Below are positions 62,626-64,000 of a stretch of 64,000 nt of DNA, in pieces. Each line of letters starts with the position of its first letter. The stretch's first letter is position 1. Source of the stretch: Azorinus chamasolen (taxonomy: Eukaryota > Mollusca > Bivalvia > Cardiida > Solecurtidae); the NCBI GenBank assembly GCA_963576725.1, contig OY755240.1:17214440-17278439 (forward strand), in the 5' to 3' direction. The notes under the pieces are model-generated. The model did not search any database and was not told the DNA's origin. It was given only the letters and a program-made list of their open reading frames with translations. Both the position numbers and the translations under genes were made by a program.

Positions 62626-63097
62626 AAAACAACCGATTATTCAATATTACCTTTAGTCTACATGGGCTTATTCAGAGACATATACATGTACATACATGTA
62701 AGAATATATCTCTGGCTTATTCGAATAAATCAAATAAACTCTCATGTTTCACATATATTTCCTACAAATTGACAACATGTTGGTATAAGTTATACATTTA
62801 ATTAAAAAAAACAAGAACCAAATAACTCATACATAGTTGTGAAATATGCAAAACGGGTCATCACCTATAAACAGGCCGAAATGTAAACAAAGGACATTTA
62901 TATTGCTTATGTAAATACTGATTTAAACCAAAATACGTAAATAATAGTATCACACCGATTAGGGATAAAGAGTAAAACTTCGCGATGCTATGCGAATCAT
63001 TTCAAATCTAACATTAATTGCAGGAATTTTGCCATAAATTCAATACAATTTTATCAATTTTGTGTCTAAAGTTATTTCTGGAAATTCTTTATAGTGT
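62626..63097. other. No gene seen
   Basis: AT-rich DNA; an 88-codon frame at 62535-62801 lacks any domain. Confidence 0.4.
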
Positions 63098-63215
63098 GGT
63101 AGACAGTGCAGCCCCTGATCAATAGACTCAGACAAGAGATGTTTGATCTCGGTCTACACAGTCTTGATTCGGATGAGACGTTTAGTCATTTAGCGTCTCA
63201 TCGTGATGTAAAGTG
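63098..63215 (+). mobile_element. Juxtaposed B-like and D-like hairpin remnants
   Basis: 63098-63160: GACAGTGCAGCCCCTGATC ... GATCTCGGTCTACACAG. It runs directly into 63165-63210: TTGATTCGGATGAGACG ... GCGTCTCATCGTGATG. Both cores are degenerate. Confidence 0.5.
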
Positions 63216-63809
63216 TTAGTTACGTGTATGCTGTTCGGGTCTTTGTATACGTGTACCTACAAGCCGTTTCCAAATTTAGTTTCGTTTGAGAAACTGGACG
63301 TGTACAGCTGGGGTTATTAGTATTTGCATTTATAGGTTTAATGTTAAACATGCGGAAATACAGATATTCAAGATGTCTTTCGCAATTTGCTACGCTGCAA
63401 ACCTGTTCATATATTCTCCATTTAATGTAATCATTCTTTCTGTAAAACATCGGTGGTTAATCTAGATAGAATATATCGTCTGTATGTTTATACTGTATGA
63501 TTTTTTTGTGTTCCGGGTGACCATATTGAAATGGTGTATGTTTTTGTATAATTATGTGATTGTGAATGCTGTCCACAGAAGTGGGCCTTATAGGAATTGA
63601 TAATAAAAGTTTGAAGAAAAATATATGAGAGAAAAAAAACATGTTGGCCTCTACCATGGGTCGAACCCAAAACCTCATTAAACTATGTTGAAGCAGGATA
63701 GAAGTTAAAACAGAGAGCAATATAGTTTAGTAGTTTATAATTTTAAGAGAAGTTTTAAAATGATTGCAGAATGAATAAAATGCATTAAAATTTGTTGGCT
63801 GTTTTTTAT
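63216..63809. other. No gene seen
   Basis: AT-rich. A single TGTATGTTTATACTGTATG at 63480 matches the 13-bp minisatellite unit. GGGTTCGACCC on the minus strand near 63660 resembles a tRNA B box but no tRNA fold is seen. Confidence 0.4.
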
Positions 63810-63935
63810 CATTCCATAAGCAAACAGAGCAGACCCTGATTACACAGCTCCTACAGGAAATTCAGCTGACCTGGGTCTACATGTATTCTGATTACAAATG
63901 TATGAAAAGGCGTTTATATGAGGGGAAGGGTTAGA
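63810..63935 (-). mobile_element. MITE, TTAA family B2, partial
   Basis: The core at 63817-63890 is AGCAAACAGAGCAGACCC ... apex AGCTCCTACAGGAAATTCAGCTGA, with the right end ATGAGGGGAAGGGTTA. The right stem is damaged. Confidence 0.6.
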
Positions 63936-64000
63936 GAATGGGTATGAACATTTTGAAACCGGGAAAATACATAGTTCTCATTGTGACGTTTCAGGCACTG

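Noticed and set aside
63640..63690. Possible tRNA or tRNA-derived SINE (GGGTTCGACCC on the minus strand)
   Set aside because: Only a B-box-like word; no A box at the right spacing, no acceptor stem or cloverleaf could be drawn.

Overview
Eukaryotic, intron-containing, AT-rich and very repeat-rich DNA. The mix of elements (a Crypton-derived KIAA1958-like tyrosine-recombinase gene, CR1/L2-like and L1-like LINEs, a YLDD-type reverse transcriptase, hundreds of bases of palindromic MITEs per kb, long minisatellites) suggests a lophotrochozoan animal, most likely a bivalve mollusc. That placement is an inference from families; no diagnostic host gene is present. I see no prokaryotic operon, no rRNA and no convincing tRNA.

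Layout. 1-11000: MITE-rich DNA around one two-exon gene on the minus strand (3978-6504) encoding a 520-residue Crypton/DUF3504-type protein, then a 1.4-kb element with C-rich/G-rich inverted ends (9605-11000). 11000-16940: a plus-strand LINE (endonuclease and reverse transcriptase) split by a 1.6-kb insertion carrying a different, YLDD-type reverse transcriptase; its 3' end has 77-bp tandem repeats and a (TAA)n tail. 16940-34400: almost entirely MITEs and minisatellites, including a 964-bp array of a 13-bp unit. 34400-38970: a minus-strand L1-like LINE with ORF1 (two frameshifts and a stop) and a nearly intact ORF2. 39100-48700: more MITEs, a U6 snRNA copy (46203-46309), and a compact 210-codon intronless gene (47383-48015) carried inside a MITE that is itself inserted in another MITE. 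48891-59301: a 10.4-kb satellite of 38/31-bp units with higher-order repeats. 59302-62505: a mosaic satellite alternating AT-rich palindromic blocks with GC-rich blocks. 62506-64000: sparse MITE remnants.

MITE names used here. TTAA families end in TTAACCC.../...GGGTTAA and carry a long central hairpin: A (core GATCAGACGCCGCC), B (arms GCAAACAGAGCAGACCC + GATCAGACGGCTCC; subfamilies B1, B2, B3 and B4 differ outside the core), C (core ATTGTGATAAATAGAGCATT), D (core CAAACAGTTTGGATCC + GATGAGACGCCGAG), F, K, M and N. The TA family E has pogo/Tigger-like ends (CAGTAAAACCTCTCTATAACGG and variants) and a GCTTAATGCAGG...GAAAGCTCC core. No transposase for these MITEs is encoded in the window. The window works mainly as a record of mobile-element activity: nested insertions show TTAA and TA target use, and unrelated families share the same hairpin apex, GCTCCTATAGGAGC.
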